Part shown: positions 1 through 11,763 of the stretch, in pieces
Layout of the letters: each line of letters opens with the position of its first letter
Numbering within the stretch: position 1 is the first letter of the stretch
From: Bombyx mori
Taxonomy: Eukaryota > Arthropoda > Insecta > Lepidoptera > Bombycidae
Assembly: GCF_030269925.1 (NCBI RefSeq)
Contig: NC_085123.1
Location: 2,480,001-2,544,000, forward strand
Reading direction: 5' to 3'
DNA length: 64,000 nucleotides
The notes under the pieces: generated by a model
Databases searched by the model: none
Seen by the model: the letters and a program-made list of their open reading frames with translations, nothing else
Told to the model about the DNA's origin: nothing
Translations under genes and position numbers: made by a program

Positions 1-371
1 ATTTATGTCTGTTCACATATTACATGTGCTGCTGCGCCTGGTACCACCTCTTTCGCCGTCTTAGCGACCGAGGTGACAGGCTCAGCAGAATCTTTTTCTC
101 CGCACCATAGTCGGGGCTAAGCGATACGTCACGAATGACGTCATCACCCGCGATCTGGGCGTGGAGTCGCTATGGTAAAAACAGACTGAAATTTTTCAAA
201 AATTTCCGCGTACAATGCCGAATTAGACAAACTATAGGAATATAATAACGTTTTTTAATTCGAACGGAAAATGGGGCAGAATATATTTACATCTTTTTCT
301 ATAACTCAGGTTAGAGAGAGACAGGGAATTTTTGGATCGTCACGTTCTATAATGAACTTCAATCATTAGCT
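1..371. other. Unannotated AT-rich sequence
   Basis: I see no ORF, RNA gene or repeat family member here. The stretch ends where a Jockey-type LINE tail begins. Confidence 0.4.
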
Positions 372-566
372 ACCATAGCCCACTGAATTTCTCGCCGGAT
401 CTTCTCTGTGGGTCGCGTTTCCGATCCGGTGGTAGATTCTGCGAATCACTGCTCTTGCTAGCGCCAGTGTTAGCATCACTCCGGTTTGAGCCCCGTGAGC
501 TCACCTATACGTTAGGGCGATGCTGAAATAGCTTCTCAAGGCTATCAGCGTAAGTAAAAAAAAAAA
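372..566 (+). repeat. Jockey-clade LINE 3' tail fragment
   Basis: The text matches, in the opposite orientation, copies at 24993, 28395, 39957 and 61008. It carries the recurring 'ccggatcttctc' and 'gtgagctcacct' segments and ends in an A-run near 557-566, so the element reads on the plus strand and is strongly 5'-truncated. Confidence 0.65.
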
Positions 567-593
567 GCTACCACATGAATACATTGCGAATGA

Positions 594-840
594 ATTTTTT
601 TTTTTTTATTGCTTAGACGTGGACGAGCTCACAGCCCACCTGGTGTTAAGTGGTTACTGGAGCCCATAGACATCTACAACGTAAATGCGCCACCCACCTT
701 GAGACATAAGCTCTAAGGTCTCAGGTATAGTTACAACGGCTGCCCCACCCTTCAAACCGAAACGCATTACTGCTTCACGGCAGAAATAGGCAGGGTGGTG
801 GTACCTACCCGCGCGGACTCAAGAGGTCCTACCACCAGTA
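594..840 (-). repeat. Bm1-type SINE, short (headless) class
   Basis: Reverse orientation: a T-run, then 'ttgcttagacgtggacgag', and the body up to 'ctaccaccagta'. It lacks the tRNA-like head that full copies carry (compare 35773-36209) and stops at the same point as several other copies in this window. Confidence 0.85.
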
Positions 841-1124
841 TAAAAATACATCACAACCGGTTAAAACGTTAACCTCAAACATCTCGAATTCGTTATAAAC
901 TCTATTATTATGTTAAATAAAACGTTAAGCTATTATTTTATAAATCGGATTCGAATCTCACGATTCAGTTCTAGGTACCATATTAAGGAGGAGGCGGCCG
1001 TGCTACCAACATAATAGTATTGTTTAATTGTGTACAAAAGGTTGTAAAGAAAACTTATCTGGATCTCTTGGATTTGTACGATAAATATAATATGCACGTG
1101 TTTAAAATGTAAATTTGTCTGTTT

Positions 1125-1372
1125 GTCTTTGATTTTTATTTTATTATTTCTAATTTCTTAGATCGGTGGATGAATTTACAGCTCATCTGGTGTTAAGTAG
1201 TTACCGGTGACATCAACAACTTAAATGCCGCCTCTCACTTTGAGACATGAGTCCTAAGTCTCAATTTTTCAGTACAATGCCTCAGCATTCAAACCAAAAC
1301 GCATTACTGCTTTAGAAAGTATAGGCAGGGTGGTGGTACCTACCCGTGCGGGCTCTCAAAATGCCCTTCCCC
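1125..1372 (-). repeat. Bm1-type SINE, diverged
   Basis: The same body as the 594-840 copy but with many substitutions and small indels, so it is an older insertion. Confidence 0.75.
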
Positions 1373-1380
1373 CTTAGGTA

Positions 1381-2757
1381 CAATCACTTGGCCTATATTT
1401 TCTGCCGTGAACCAGTAATGTGACAGCTGACAACCCTTTTCACTCGACTCAGCGATACAGAGACATGAGAAGAGTCTGTCCGGCTTTTTAGAAAAAGATA
1501 GAAGATTGCGACTCAAATCAGCTCAAGTGATATCATCAAAATCAGTCATTCAGACAACGGTCCCTATCAGCTTGGAAATAGCTTGGCATTAGTGAGCTTG
1601 ACATTATAAATTCATTTATGATTCTAGTCGGCAAAAGCTGGACAATTAAAACATTATTTAGTGTAATAACTTGCAATTGAGTATGTTTGATGTCTTATTC
1701 TACAGCGGATCACAGATTAGTACAATAGTTACTACGTACAGCTGAACAGTTTTGACATTTGTGTGCAATCATAGTTTTTTTTTTATTCGAACGGAATCGA
1801 AAACTTACAGCCTAAGTATTTATGCATTTGAATGCTTAAATAATCAGAAACTTCGGTTTTAAAAGAAAAATACCAAATGCAAGGGAGTCCGCAAGTGCAG
1901 CCATGTTTAGTATTTACAATTGAATTATATAAAGTTAACAATGGTTATTGTGGAGTGAGTGATGCGAGGTCTTGTCGTGAGGAATGTACGATTATTTAAC
2001 TATTCATGCTTACAGTTTAGAATTATTGTGCTTATTGTGTTCGATGGTGTAAATAGTTTTATTGTTTGAAATACTCAAATGTTTCCTAGTTTTAAGCTGC
2101 TGGGTAAAATTTTAATAAAAAAATAATATTCAAATGTTTATATTATTTTCTTATTTCTTAACTAGCTTTTTTTTTTAATTCTTATATGAGTGACAGAGCT
2201 CTTAAACCACCTGATGTTAAGTAGGAAGTGTACACATTGAGTCAACTTATAAATAGAACAGATAATCGATCATCACTTTATTCATTCCGTAATAAATCGA
2301 TACTTAATTCGAGCATTTTAAACTACTACAACCCATTCGCAATGCTGTAGGTATAAATCTGAACTGCACAGCGTTTATCTAAGAATCGTGTTCAGAGGAA
2401 GCAATAATGAATCGATCTAATTAAGCGATTAATACGTCACTAGTCATGGGTTGAGCTTGGCAAAATAGTGCTGTGTTACAACGGATAATATTGAGTCATT
2501 CGCGAATGTGTCTACAATGCTTTAAGCTATATGCACAAATATACTATAACCACCCACGGTCTAAATTAAAATTCATTTCTTAAAATAAAATAAAACATCT
2601 CATTAAAAAGAAAACTAGCTAGAAGTCATGTCATTTTTTATTTCATTATATAACTTAAAAAACGAGTATGTAGTACAATTAAAAATAACAATTGCAAACT
2701 GATTTTGATATGTCAAAAATGCAAGAAGCTTAAACTATGTTTTTATTTATTTATTTA
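1381..2757. other. No gene recognised
   Basis: AT-rich sequence without a supported gene. A decayed SINE-like scrap sits near 2165-2225. Confidence 0.4.
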
Positions 2758-3048
2758 CTAGCTAACCGGGCAGACTTCGTAGTGCCTTAATCAATAAATA
2801 AAAGACCTAAACTTTTGTATAAAATAAACTTAAAACAAACAAAAAGAATCCGTCCGACGGGGGATACATCAAAGGAAAAACAAAGTTGTTATTTTTATTT
2901 AATTCTGAGCATTTTTCATATTTATCTACCTTTTAAACCTTCTCTGAACTTCCACAAATAATTCAAGACCAAAATTAGCCAAATCGGTTCAGCCGTTCTC
3001 GAGTTTTAGCGAGACTAACGAACAGCAATTCATTTTTATATATAGAGA
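2758..3048 (-). mobile_element. Helitron-like non-autonomous element
   Basis: Read on the minus strand it begins TCTCTATATATAAAAATG directly after an A and ends CTAG directly before a T. These are the TC and CTRR termini and the A/T insertion site expected of Helitrons. There is no coding capacity. Related termini occur at 8049-8468, 36572-36839 and 57150-57550. Confidence 0.6.
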
Positions 3049-3877
3049 TTTATTTGTACTCTGTATTCCCTGTGCTGTGATTAACTAATTGTTCGAGATT
3101 ATTCAGTCACTTTATTTGCCTGATTTGCCGAATCAGCCGTCAAAAGCATTCAATCCATCGATACACAAGTATAGTAATTAATGTTGTATTTAAAAACGTT
3201 TATAGGATTAAGTTAAACTTACAAAGAACTGCCTGCATCGTGTTCTTATAGTATACTGATATATCACTTGGAACGAATGCTCATTCAATACATCCATTAT
3301 GCACTTTTGCGTCATTAAGTTTTGGAGTAAGCTCCCTTTCTCGGTTCTAAGCAGTGCATCTCCAAGTGAGATTTGAAGAGTCGTCTGTAGGTTGCTTACT
3401 AGACTTGTATACTTGGCGTTCGTGATGTGAATGAGTGTTGGAGGAAAATTTATAATTTATTATTTGAAGAAAATTAGACCTTGGCCTCACATTAATTCAA
3501 GGTCACCATTTTTAATGTCATCTGTTCTATTTCATTTTTCAATCAAACAATTAAAATAAATTAAAAGTCCTTTTGAATCATTCCTTTTTTTCAAGCCGTT
3601 AGAATGAAATAGATATGTACACACACGAAAAATGATAAAATCCTTCTTGTGTTGCCCGGTAAAATTATATTTATATTTATTTGAGATTTTGATATTTAAT
3701 AATCTTTAAATTCGAAACATCATAGGTATATCATGTGTTAGTATTACACATAACTTAAGACCTAAAAAATTGTATTTTTTTTTAATTAATGTAAATCTAA
3801 TGCGTCCCTGACAGCTTCATTAAGCAGCAATTTCTTGAACCTATCCAAGGTCGGTCCATCCAGCCTAATTCATCAAA
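3049..3877. other. No gene recognised
   Basis: AT-rich. A minus-strand stretch near 3785-3870 reads as a short open peptide ending in a stop, perhaps the end of a decayed mobile ORF, but I could not place it. Confidence 0.3.
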
Positions 3878-4153
3878 ATGGCGGAACAAAATTTAATCTG
3901 TTCCAAGTCAGAAACGAGAGTAGGTAATCTTGAATTAAATCACTATTGTGTACTTGATCAAAGAGGTTTCTTATGTTCTGCTTGCTCTCGAAAACGAAAA
4001 CCCTCAAAGCCTCCGTTCAAAAATAAGATGTCGCGTAATTTAATTGCAATAGTTATAAATCACAATTCTGCCGTTTTAGAATTTCACAACGGTATTGTAA
4101 ACAATACGGGCGTTGTTCTAAAATCTCGGTCGCAATACTGTAACACAAACTAA
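3878..4153 (+). CDS. Unrecognised 91-residue ORF, doubtful
   Basis: The ORF starts in a good initiation context (AAAATGG) and has a CxxC pair (CSAC, near residue 34) followed by a lysine/arginine-rich stretch. I do not recognise the protein. The length is within chance for this base composition, no splice partner or poly(A) signal stands out, and a longer ORF in another frame follows at 4153-4587. It may be a small gene, a transposon relic or chance. Confidence 0.15.
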   Translation: MAEQNLICSKSETRVGNLELNHYCVLDQRGFLCSACSRKRKPSKPPFKNKMSRNLIAIVINHNSAVLEFHNGIVNNTGVVLKSRSQYCNTN

Positions 4154-4412
4154 TGCAAATAACATGCATATTGTTGAAACTTCACAATATCGATCCTTGC
4201 CCTTTTGCTTTTAAATTTAGGACGTGTACACACAAAAATATTGATTACGCTGTTACGTCTTTTTTTTTCTCGATGAAGGCGATTTCGGCTGCACGCACGA
4301 AAAAGTGTCACGTTTCGCCTGAGCCTGAGCGTGTAAACGAGAGCCCGGAACAAGCGATAGAGCGGCACGATCGGGCAAAGCGTTGGCTTGTCACAAATTT
4401 ATCTCTCTTCTC

Positions 4413-4426
4413 GCGTGACGTCACGC
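4413..4426. promoter_or_regulatory. Perfect 14-bp CRE-type palindrome
   Basis: GCGTGACGTCACGC is its own reverse complement and contains the TGACGTCA core bound by CREB/ATF-type bZIP proteins. No promoter or gene is evident next to it, so function is a guess. Confidence 0.25.
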
Positions 4427-4587
4427 TAGTAGTTCGAATAGTTCTGCTACTGACGTTATCACGTAAAAATATTGTCCGTAAACCCACTTTACAGACCACC
4501 AATTTTTTTTTAATTGTTAAAGTACTGGATATGACTCCATTAGCCTTCCTTAATAGTTACATTTATACAATGAGCAAAGGGAATTAG

Positions 4588-5157
4588 AGTGGAATAAAAT
4601 CAATTTCAAGATATGTATTTTTTGTATTCTATGATTGTTCCTATCTATAGGACGCGTGTTGAGGTCCATTGCGTTATTCGCATTTGTCATTATGCAGACT
4701 CGATAATTCTTATTCTAGTATTACAAACCACGATTGAGATTAGGCTCATCACCGATCGTAACACTGCGAGAAATCAAAACACGATCGCGTGAAGTTGCTT
4801 TTGCAGGCTAAGGCAAGAAAATTTATAAATTAATTGCGGGGCGTCTGGACACGTCCTTAGTAGCAAAACTGCGAATATTGTTAGACATCATACAACCTTT
4901 CACTTCGATTCGAACAAAGAGATTCAGAGTAAAACCTTATTAGAGATCGTGTACACAGATATTATATCTTTATTATTATTTCGAATTTAATGAACAATTC
5001 AAAGTCTGTGGAAGAAGTGTTTTCATTATGTTTTTTTCTCTACCTATTCGAGTCGGCGTGCAAATCACGGAGACAGGTACTAGATTTATAAATGAAATAC
5101 GTACTCGACATGTTCGCTAATGGTTTAAGCGATAAAAGAATAGCATCCCCTTATAAG
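4588..5157. other. No gene recognised
   Basis: No supported ORF, RNA or repeat in this stretch. Confidence 0.35.
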
Positions 5158-5195
5158 CATCAGGTATAGCGTCTTGTGAGGCCGCACGGGTAGGT
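5158..5195 (+). repeat. Bm1-type SINE fragment split by a LINE
   Basis: Resembles the 'cctcttgtgagtccgcacgg' part of plus-strand Bm1 copies. The sequence breaks off into the LINE at 5196. The last ten bases, ACGGGTAGGT, recur at 6979-6988 on the other side of the LINE. Confidence 0.65.
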
Positions 5196-5450
5196 TTTTT
5201 TTATGTTTGAAGGATTACTGGTGGCCCGGAGGCCTTTCCAGTTTCACCAGGACAGGTGGGCGAGCAAAGGCTCAGCCAAGAGGGGTGGGATTTGCTAACA
5301 GCTACCCGAGCGCCTCCGAAGGAGACCTAACAGCAGTAGCTGCTTCGCGAATGAATCTATTACCGGATCGGAATCGCGACCCGCTGAGAAGATCCGGCGA
5401 GAAACTCAGCGAGCTGATTCATGGGTTGCACGGCGAACTCTTTGTCGAGT

Positions 5451-6107
5451 TCAACGAGTACGGTTACCGAAGTCCCTAAGCCTGCTTCTAGTGTTAGAGC
5501 TGAAGGCGTCTAATGCAAAGGTTATTGGATCTGATGGATCCGTAAGGACGTGTCTAGGGCGTCGACGGTGACTGGCTCCTGCGTGACCAGGATTCGGGGA
5601 GTAGTCAGCGGCGGCAACGATAAGGCGATTATCATGACGCATAGCCTTATCGAAATACCGTTCCGACGCTGACTTCATGTATTTCTGGATAGATTCGAGG
5701 CCCAGGTCGTCGTGTAGGTCAACGTTCCTCACGAACCACGGAGCCCCGACGGCTAACCTGCAAAAGCGGGATTGTAGAGATTGGAGGGTGTCTCTGTGTG
5801 TGCGGGCCGCGTGAGCGAACACCACACTCGCGTAAGTCATGACGGGCCTTATGCAAGTTTTGTAAAGTGTCACCTTGTTCCGAAGGGACATTTTACTCCG
5901 CTTACAAATCATGGGGTAGAGTCTACCGTCGCGGACTGATTTTATATGTGGGCGGAATGTCATCGATGCATCCAGGGTAACGCCCAGGTACTTAATCTTC
6001 CTGGCCCAGGGTATGGGTTGTCTAAAGAGAGTAATCGGGGGTGTGAGATTCCTCCTCCTAATCCGGGAGGAAATCCGTGTGGAGCTTCCCCACTGAAATA
6101 GCACCAC
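5451..6107 (-). pseudogene. Jockey LINE reverse transcriptase, C-terminal part
   Basis: Continues the RT of 6158-6976 in a shifted frame. It shows the thumb-region signature IKYLGVTLDASMTF and the conserved NKVTLYKTCIRPVMTYAS block typical of Jockey-clade ORF2, and ends with a basic RPRHVLTDPSDP segment. The last part is homologous to the coding scrap at 25171-25390. Confidence 0.8.
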
Positions 6108-6157
6108 AGTACTTTTCGCTGGGTTGATGTCTATGCGCCATTTTCGGAACCACTGTC

Positions 6158-6976
6158 CTACTGTGTGGCTGCGCTCTGAAGCTTCTTCGCTATTAGGGAC
6201 TTGTTTCTACTGGAATAGTAAACAGTCGTGTCGTCGGTGAATAAAGCTAACTGGGTCGGCGGCGAGCGGGGAATATCGTTGACGAATAAGCTAAATAGGA
6301 GGGGTGAGAGGACAGAGCCTTGCGGGACTCCAGCTGTGAGAGGTCGCGGGGAGGAGCGGGTTCCCTCGACTCGATATCGAAAAGAGCGGTTCGACAAGAA
6401 GTCCCGTATGATGAGCACGAGACTATCCGGCACGCCCGTGTTGAATAGTTTGAAAATCAAAGCGTTGTGCCAGACTTTGTCGAACGCTTTTGCGACGTCG
6501 AAGAAGAGAGCTCCCGTGTATAACGGTTTTGGTCGATTAAGCCCCACAAGAATGTGCTCCGTGAGGCGGTGCACCTGTTGAACGCATGAGTGATTTGTAT
6601 GGAATCCGAATTGTTCATCGATGAGAATGCCCTTGGATGAGACGAAGTCTCTGAGGCGTTTGTAGAGCAGACGCTCATACAGTTTGCCTAGAGACATGAG
6701 GAGGCTAATCGGGTGGTAGCTCGTCGGATATTTTTTTGGTTTACCGGGTTTATGTATGCCGATAACGTCTGCATCTTTCCACACCGCGGGAAAGATACAG
6801 TTCGCCATAGCGGCATTGAAAATAGATGCCAACATCACGATGAGTTGGACGGGTAGAAGTTTAATAACGCGGTTGGATATACCGTCGGAACCGGGAGCCT
6901 TGCGAGGACGTAGGTCTTTGATCAAGTCTTTAACTTCCATCGGGGTGATGGGTGGTAACGCATCCGAGGGTGGCAA
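6158..6976 (-). pseudogene. Jockey LINE reverse transcriptase, N-terminal part
   Basis: About 272 residues of a non-LTR reverse transcriptase. It has the PRKAPGSDGI block, the finger/palm segment ending in AKAFDKVWH (metal-binding Asp), and AGVPQGSVLSPLLFSLF. The catalytic box reads FTDD where the family has F/Y-A-D-D, so a substitution hits the active-site motif next to the two aspartates. The frame stops near 6158 and the protein continues in another frame at 6107-5451, so there is a frameshift. The copy is dead. Confidence 0.85.
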
Positions 6977-6994
6977 GGACGGGTAGGTATAACC

Positions 6995-7252
6995 TTTTTT
7001 TTTTTTTTTTATTACTTAGATGGGTGGACGAGCTCACAGCCCACCTGGTGTTAAGTAGTTACTGGAGCTCATGGACATCAACAACATAAATGCGCCACCC
7101 ACCTTGAGATATAAGTTCTAAGATCTCAGTATAGTTACAACGGCTGCCCCGCCCTTCAAACCGAAACGCATTACTGCTTCACGGCAGAAATAGGCAGGGT
7201 GGTGGTGCCTACCCACGCGGACTCACAAGAGGTCCTAGCACCAGTACACCAG
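6995..7252 (-). repeat. Bm1-type SINE, short class
   Basis: A T-run (6995 on), then 'ttacttagatgggtggacg' and the body. TAACC occurs on both sides (6990-6994 and 7253-7257), a probable target duplication. The copy sits directly beside the LINE, in the rest of the split SINE. Confidence 0.8.
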
Positions 7253-7299
7253 TAACCTACTGCGAAGTTGTAAAAAAAAAACCACTAATATTCTCTTTT

Positions 7300-7470
7300 T
7301 CGTTTATTGCTTAGATGGGTGGACGAGCTCACAGCCCACCTGGTGTTAAGTGGTTACTGGAGCCTAAAGACATCTACAATGTAAATGCGCCACCCACCTT
7401 GAGACATAAGTTCCAAGGTCTCAGTATAGTTACAACGGCTGCCCTACCCTTAAAACCGAAGCGCATTAGC
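7300..7470 (-). repeat. Bm1-type SINE, truncated
   Basis: Starts 'ttgcttagatgggtggacg' and follows the family to 'aaaccgaagcgcatta', then diverges into 'gcaccccaac'. It lacks the rest of the body. Confidence 0.8.
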
Positions 7471-8048
7471 ACCCCAACTTATGATTCCCTGTGCTATAGG
7501 TACCAGAAAATTATATAAAAAAAAAAAGTTACTTTTTCAGTGGACTTTTTGGAGGATCCCCAGAAGTTACGTCCAGCGGCTTTGCTTTATTTTCCCACAT
7601 TTTTGCATTTTCACAGATAATAAACAGTTAATAAACCACCGCTATTACGCATTTAAACCTGAAGAAACACTACATACTTAGATTAAATCAAATAAATCCC
7701 ACAACTTCTACTTGCGTTCCCGCCAAAAGTCCGTATTTTAAATCACTTCAAAACGACGACAGTAGCTGTGAGATTATGAACCATAGATATTCCTTATGAG
7801 ACCGCTAGTGTTAATGTTGCCAGACCACCGGCATTGAAAGTTCTGGATTCTTAATGGACTGTTTTACATATAAATTACACCCTGAATCTAGGCAGGCCGC
7901 TGTATGTCGTGTAAGCTACAGAACTAAATTTGTTCTTGCTCTTTTCGCGGGTTACGAATAGAGACAGCTAACTCAGATCCGAGACCGGTGACCGGCGAGC
8001 TAAATGGTCTTATATGACGTTTACTAAACATTAAAATGATAAAATGTA
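7471..8048. other. No gene recognised
   Basis: Contains chance ORFs of about 66 codons; nothing I can support. Confidence 0.35.
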
Positions 8049-8468
8049 TCTATATATTAATACGTGAAGCAAAAACTTTGTATCCCTTTTTACGAAAATC
8101 GCGCGGACGGAGGAGTATGAAATTTTTCACACTTATAGAGAATATAGAGAAGAAGTGCACAATGCTAATATATTTTTAAAATAATGCATAAAAGATACAT
8201 TAAATCAATAAAGAAAACATTACACACACTACATACCATGTATTTGACGCACACACGCATGCATACTATTTATTGTCAAACTTTTGTTCTTGACGTCAGT
8301 GGTCAAATTGAGAATAGATTAAATATTGTTTGTCTTTATTTATATTTTTTTGTAGTGTAGTCTTAGCAAAATTTGTGATTATAGAAGTATAAAATACAAT
8401 CATAATAGTGTAGAAACTTACGATTTCAATTAATTATAGTCGAATTTCGACTACTGCGGGACCTCTAG
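8049..8468 (+). mobile_element. Helitron-like element with 3' hairpin
   Basis: Starts TCTATATATTAATACG after an A (8048) and ends CTAG before a T (8469). A short hairpin, GTCGAA-a-TTCGAC, lies about a dozen bases before the end. Together these are the structural hallmarks of a Helitron: 5'-TC, 3'-CTRR, subterminal 3' stem-loop, and insertion between A and T. It has no ORF, so it must be a passive (non-autonomous) copy. Confidence 0.7.
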
Positions 8469-11239
8469 TGTTAATTAATTCATAAAATACAATCATTTCA
8501 AAATCGATGCAAACTTTATTTGATAATTAATTATGTCTGATGATTTAATATGATAAAAGCGTTATCGGATTGAGAGATTCGACCTAGCTATTGATTCTAG
8601 TGAGCTAGTTGACCTATTCGACTTACCTACTAGATCATTTTTTCTCCGATCTCATTATTAACTCCACGCTACATCTTTGTCAATAAATTTTTTGTCGCAA
8701 TACCATAGAGGTCACGACTTTTAGCTGGTGCTCAGTGGAACACACCCGCACGTTTTCATGCATGAGCGGGAAATCTCAATAGTATTTCAATATGGCTGCT
8801 ATAGGCCTCAATTCGGAACCCAGGAATGCTCCCTTATCGAAGTAAAAATAGTGTTGGTCCGGCCCTTTGTTGTCAGTAAAAATTCGAAGGTAGGTAGACG
8901 AAATTTATACCGTAGTCATTCAAAGAGACTCAGTATCGATCACTTCTTGACCATTGAATGGTTAACAGACGCAGTGGGAACATCGTAACTTTTTTTTAAA
9001 TTAGGCCCGAGTTATCGCATGGTTATAGCTGCTTATTGTATGATGTGGGATTATTAATGTATACAAGCAGGAACGTGCTATAGTTTTGTCGTATTAGCAA
9101 AATATAGAAAAGTAGAGTCGATTCGTGAGGATTATGGGTTTCGATCGCATTCATTAATTTAAATGAATATGGTATGACTCCTCGAGGTCATTAGCTATTC
9201 TAGTAACATTTAAAAAAAAACATATAAAAATGCGCTAATTTTCGTTCTTATGTTGTATTACTTCTAAATAGCTTCTAAATAATTCCGAGAAGCACCTATT
9301 TAATTTCGTATTATCAATGGCGCCACTCTCAGAACGATCGTAAACCGTTACAGAACGTGCTGTAGCGAATGTGACCGAGAAAAAAAAACAATTATTCGAT
9401 CTTGTCAGTTTAAATGACAAAAGTTTTTATTTTGTTCGAATCGTGTTGCCATTCATAAAAATCAAAACTAGCCGAAATACGCATTTTTGAGTTTTCGTAA
9501 TTACAAGATTTTTATAACTGAAGTACGAAAGACCAGCTCGAGTCCTATTTGGCATTAAGCGGTTACTATGCATAGATCCTATACCATTAGGTATTTCTGC
9601 TCTTTAATTCTGCTAAATAATGTGAAACAGTCATTGCGATTAATCTATATCCCTACTTTTCAAACAGGAACACATGTATTTTCATAGAGGCAGGAAGCTG
9701 TTATAGGTCTGTGGGCTCATAGCTGATATATCCAATATAATCAATGTATCATTATTAAATCTAGAACACGTTTTGATAGTTTTTCTAAAGGAAAAAGACT
9801 TGGCATATTTTGTTCTTTTTAGTTATTATTCTACGATCGTTTATAAATTTTATGTCAACCTTACCTAGAGCAAAAACTATTTTGTTATTGTGGTAAGAGG
9901 TATGTTTATAGGAAAAAAGGGGAAAACTTTTAAGGGAAAATAAAGGATATTTGTTTTAGATTTAATTTTGAGTAATACTTTATATAGTATTACCTGAAAA
10001 ATGTACTTTCCAAACAATTACAGAGTTTCCATAAGACTTTATATATTTTCACGAAAATAAAAACCAACTAAACTTATTTTATGGTACTCCGAACGGGACC
10101 AGACGTTTGCTCGTAATTCTTTCCAATAAAAAATACCCGGATATTAATAGAAAAAAAATAATTAAATTCTTAGTATAATCTGTGCCTTCCGCAACCAGTC
10201 TAGAACTCGTTCAAAGCGACATCGACGGCTATTGACACGATTTAGCCGGAAATTTCATATAAAAACTAGGCAATAAGCTTTTTTATTGTGTTTGAAAGAC
10301 CAATCAATTTGATGGTGTTATTTTTTGTGAAGTCCAGCCGGACACGCGCTGACTTCTTCTTTATTGGTTTTGTTTACTTTTGAAAATTGAACGTAATTTA
10401 CTGGCTGGAATTTTCGAAATTTATTTATATTTAAGAAAGAATTATTCATCCACAGTACATACATATTTTTTTGTTATAGCCGTTTTTTAAGTTATCGATC
10501 GATTAATTTTTGGCCGTTTAAAATTGGGAATTCATTTGGAAATCGCTCATTGTAAATATTGTTTCAACTGCAATTGTGTTTCTTGGTTGGTAACGACAAG
10601 AATCTGGATATGCCTAAGGTTGAACCTCTGTTCTTTGACAATGACAACTGTCGGGCTTAATGCAATTAGTGTAGATTTACAGACGTTAGTGGCTATCCGA
10701 GCCCATAGACCCGGCCAATATTAATTAAGACATTAGGATTAGGATAGGATAAAGTTCCAAATGCATTGTTTACCTTTTAGCCCCTTAAAGAAGTTACCCG
10801 GCAGTAATATTTAGAGTGGTGGAGGATTTAAAATGTAAATTAGGAAAATTGAGGGTTTTTTAAGCCTTAGCTGTAGATCACATGATTACGACGCGAACTT
10901 AAAACGCATACGCATGCATCAGGGACCATTTCATCATACTTCAACAATTTTGTTACTCTTTAAGGTCTTTGGCTAAGTAACCAAGGCAGCCAGCCTTTTT
11001 TTCCATTCTTTCGGACCTTGGGCCGAACTTCCTACGAGGTCGGGGCGTGGTACGCGCGCGGGGTATGTGGGATTTGACAAGGATATTTTTAGGGCCCAAC
11101 CGTGGCAGCCAACCTAAGATAACCAAGAAAGACAACAAAGCGATAACATTAATATTTATATCGGTTAGTTATTCAAGCTTTTTTTAAGCTACGTACGTTG
11201 CTCTTGTCTGCGCAAGAATAAGAGAGAATACTCGTAAAA
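8469..11239. other. No gene recognised
   Basis: About 2.8 kb of AT-rich DNA. ORFs of up to 86 codons have no recognisable similarity. A faint SINE-like scrap lies near 9530-9600. Confidence 0.35.
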
Positions 11240-11420
11240 GTTTGTTTTTCCGTACCTATTCGCCAGTAGCCTAAGGGCTATTTTAGCTACGCCCAGACGT
11301 CAGGTAAGTCCACGGGTTCAACTTGAGAGAATTTGCTAACACTGACCCACCGTGTCGGAATCGCGACCTACTGAGTAGATCCGGCGAGAAACTCAGTGGT
11401 TTGTGTCTATGGGAAAGGTT
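11240..11420 (-). repeat. Jockey-clade LINE 3' tail fragment
   Basis: Carries the shared 'atccggcgagaaactcagtg' segment and the 'gctatttt' start of the tail family in the orientation of 28395-28590, with the T-rich end at low coordinate. Confidence 0.65.
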
Positions 11421-11512
11421 TGCTTCTACCACGCACAGACGCTCATTAGCTTTAATTTAGTATAGATCCCTAGCGAGTCGTCGACGTTGTCAAAAGTACT
11501 TTTATAGTATAA

Positions 11513-11763
11513 CTAGCGGTACCCGTCCGCTTCGCTGGCCATTTAAATTTAACATTATTATTTCTCATCCTCACAAAGATTCTCATTATTAACGCCCCCC
11601 GAAACTGGTGTAGGGAGTCCAACACTCATATAAAGATTAGCCTATCCATTAAGTACATGTATTTTCTACATGGATACCAAGTTTCGAGTCAATCGGATGC
11701 ATGGTTCAGTAGTTATAACGGAAAATCCGTAAAAACCACCGTAGATTTATATATTTGTTTAGA
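11513..11763 (-). mobile_element. Helitron-like non-autonomous element
   Basis: Minus strand: TCTAAACAAATATATAAATC after an A, ending 'ggtaccgctag' before a T. The 3' half matches 17312-17467 (shared 'cccgtccgcttcgctgg'). No coding capacity. Confidence 0.6.

Larger units (their letters stand above)
5196..6978 (-). mobile_element. 5'-truncated Jockey-clade LINE with 10-bp target duplication
   Basis: On the minus strand this is a non-LTR retrotransposon lacking its 5' part (no ORF1 or endonuclease). It contains most of the reverse transcriptase and the ORF2 C-terminus, then a 3' untranslated region and an A-tail (the T-run after 5195). The flanks share ACGGGTAGGT (5186-5195 and 6979-6988), which I read as the target-site duplication. 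The insertion lies inside a Bm1-type SINE. The ORF is broken into two frames (see 6158-6976 and 5451-6107). Confidence 0.85.
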
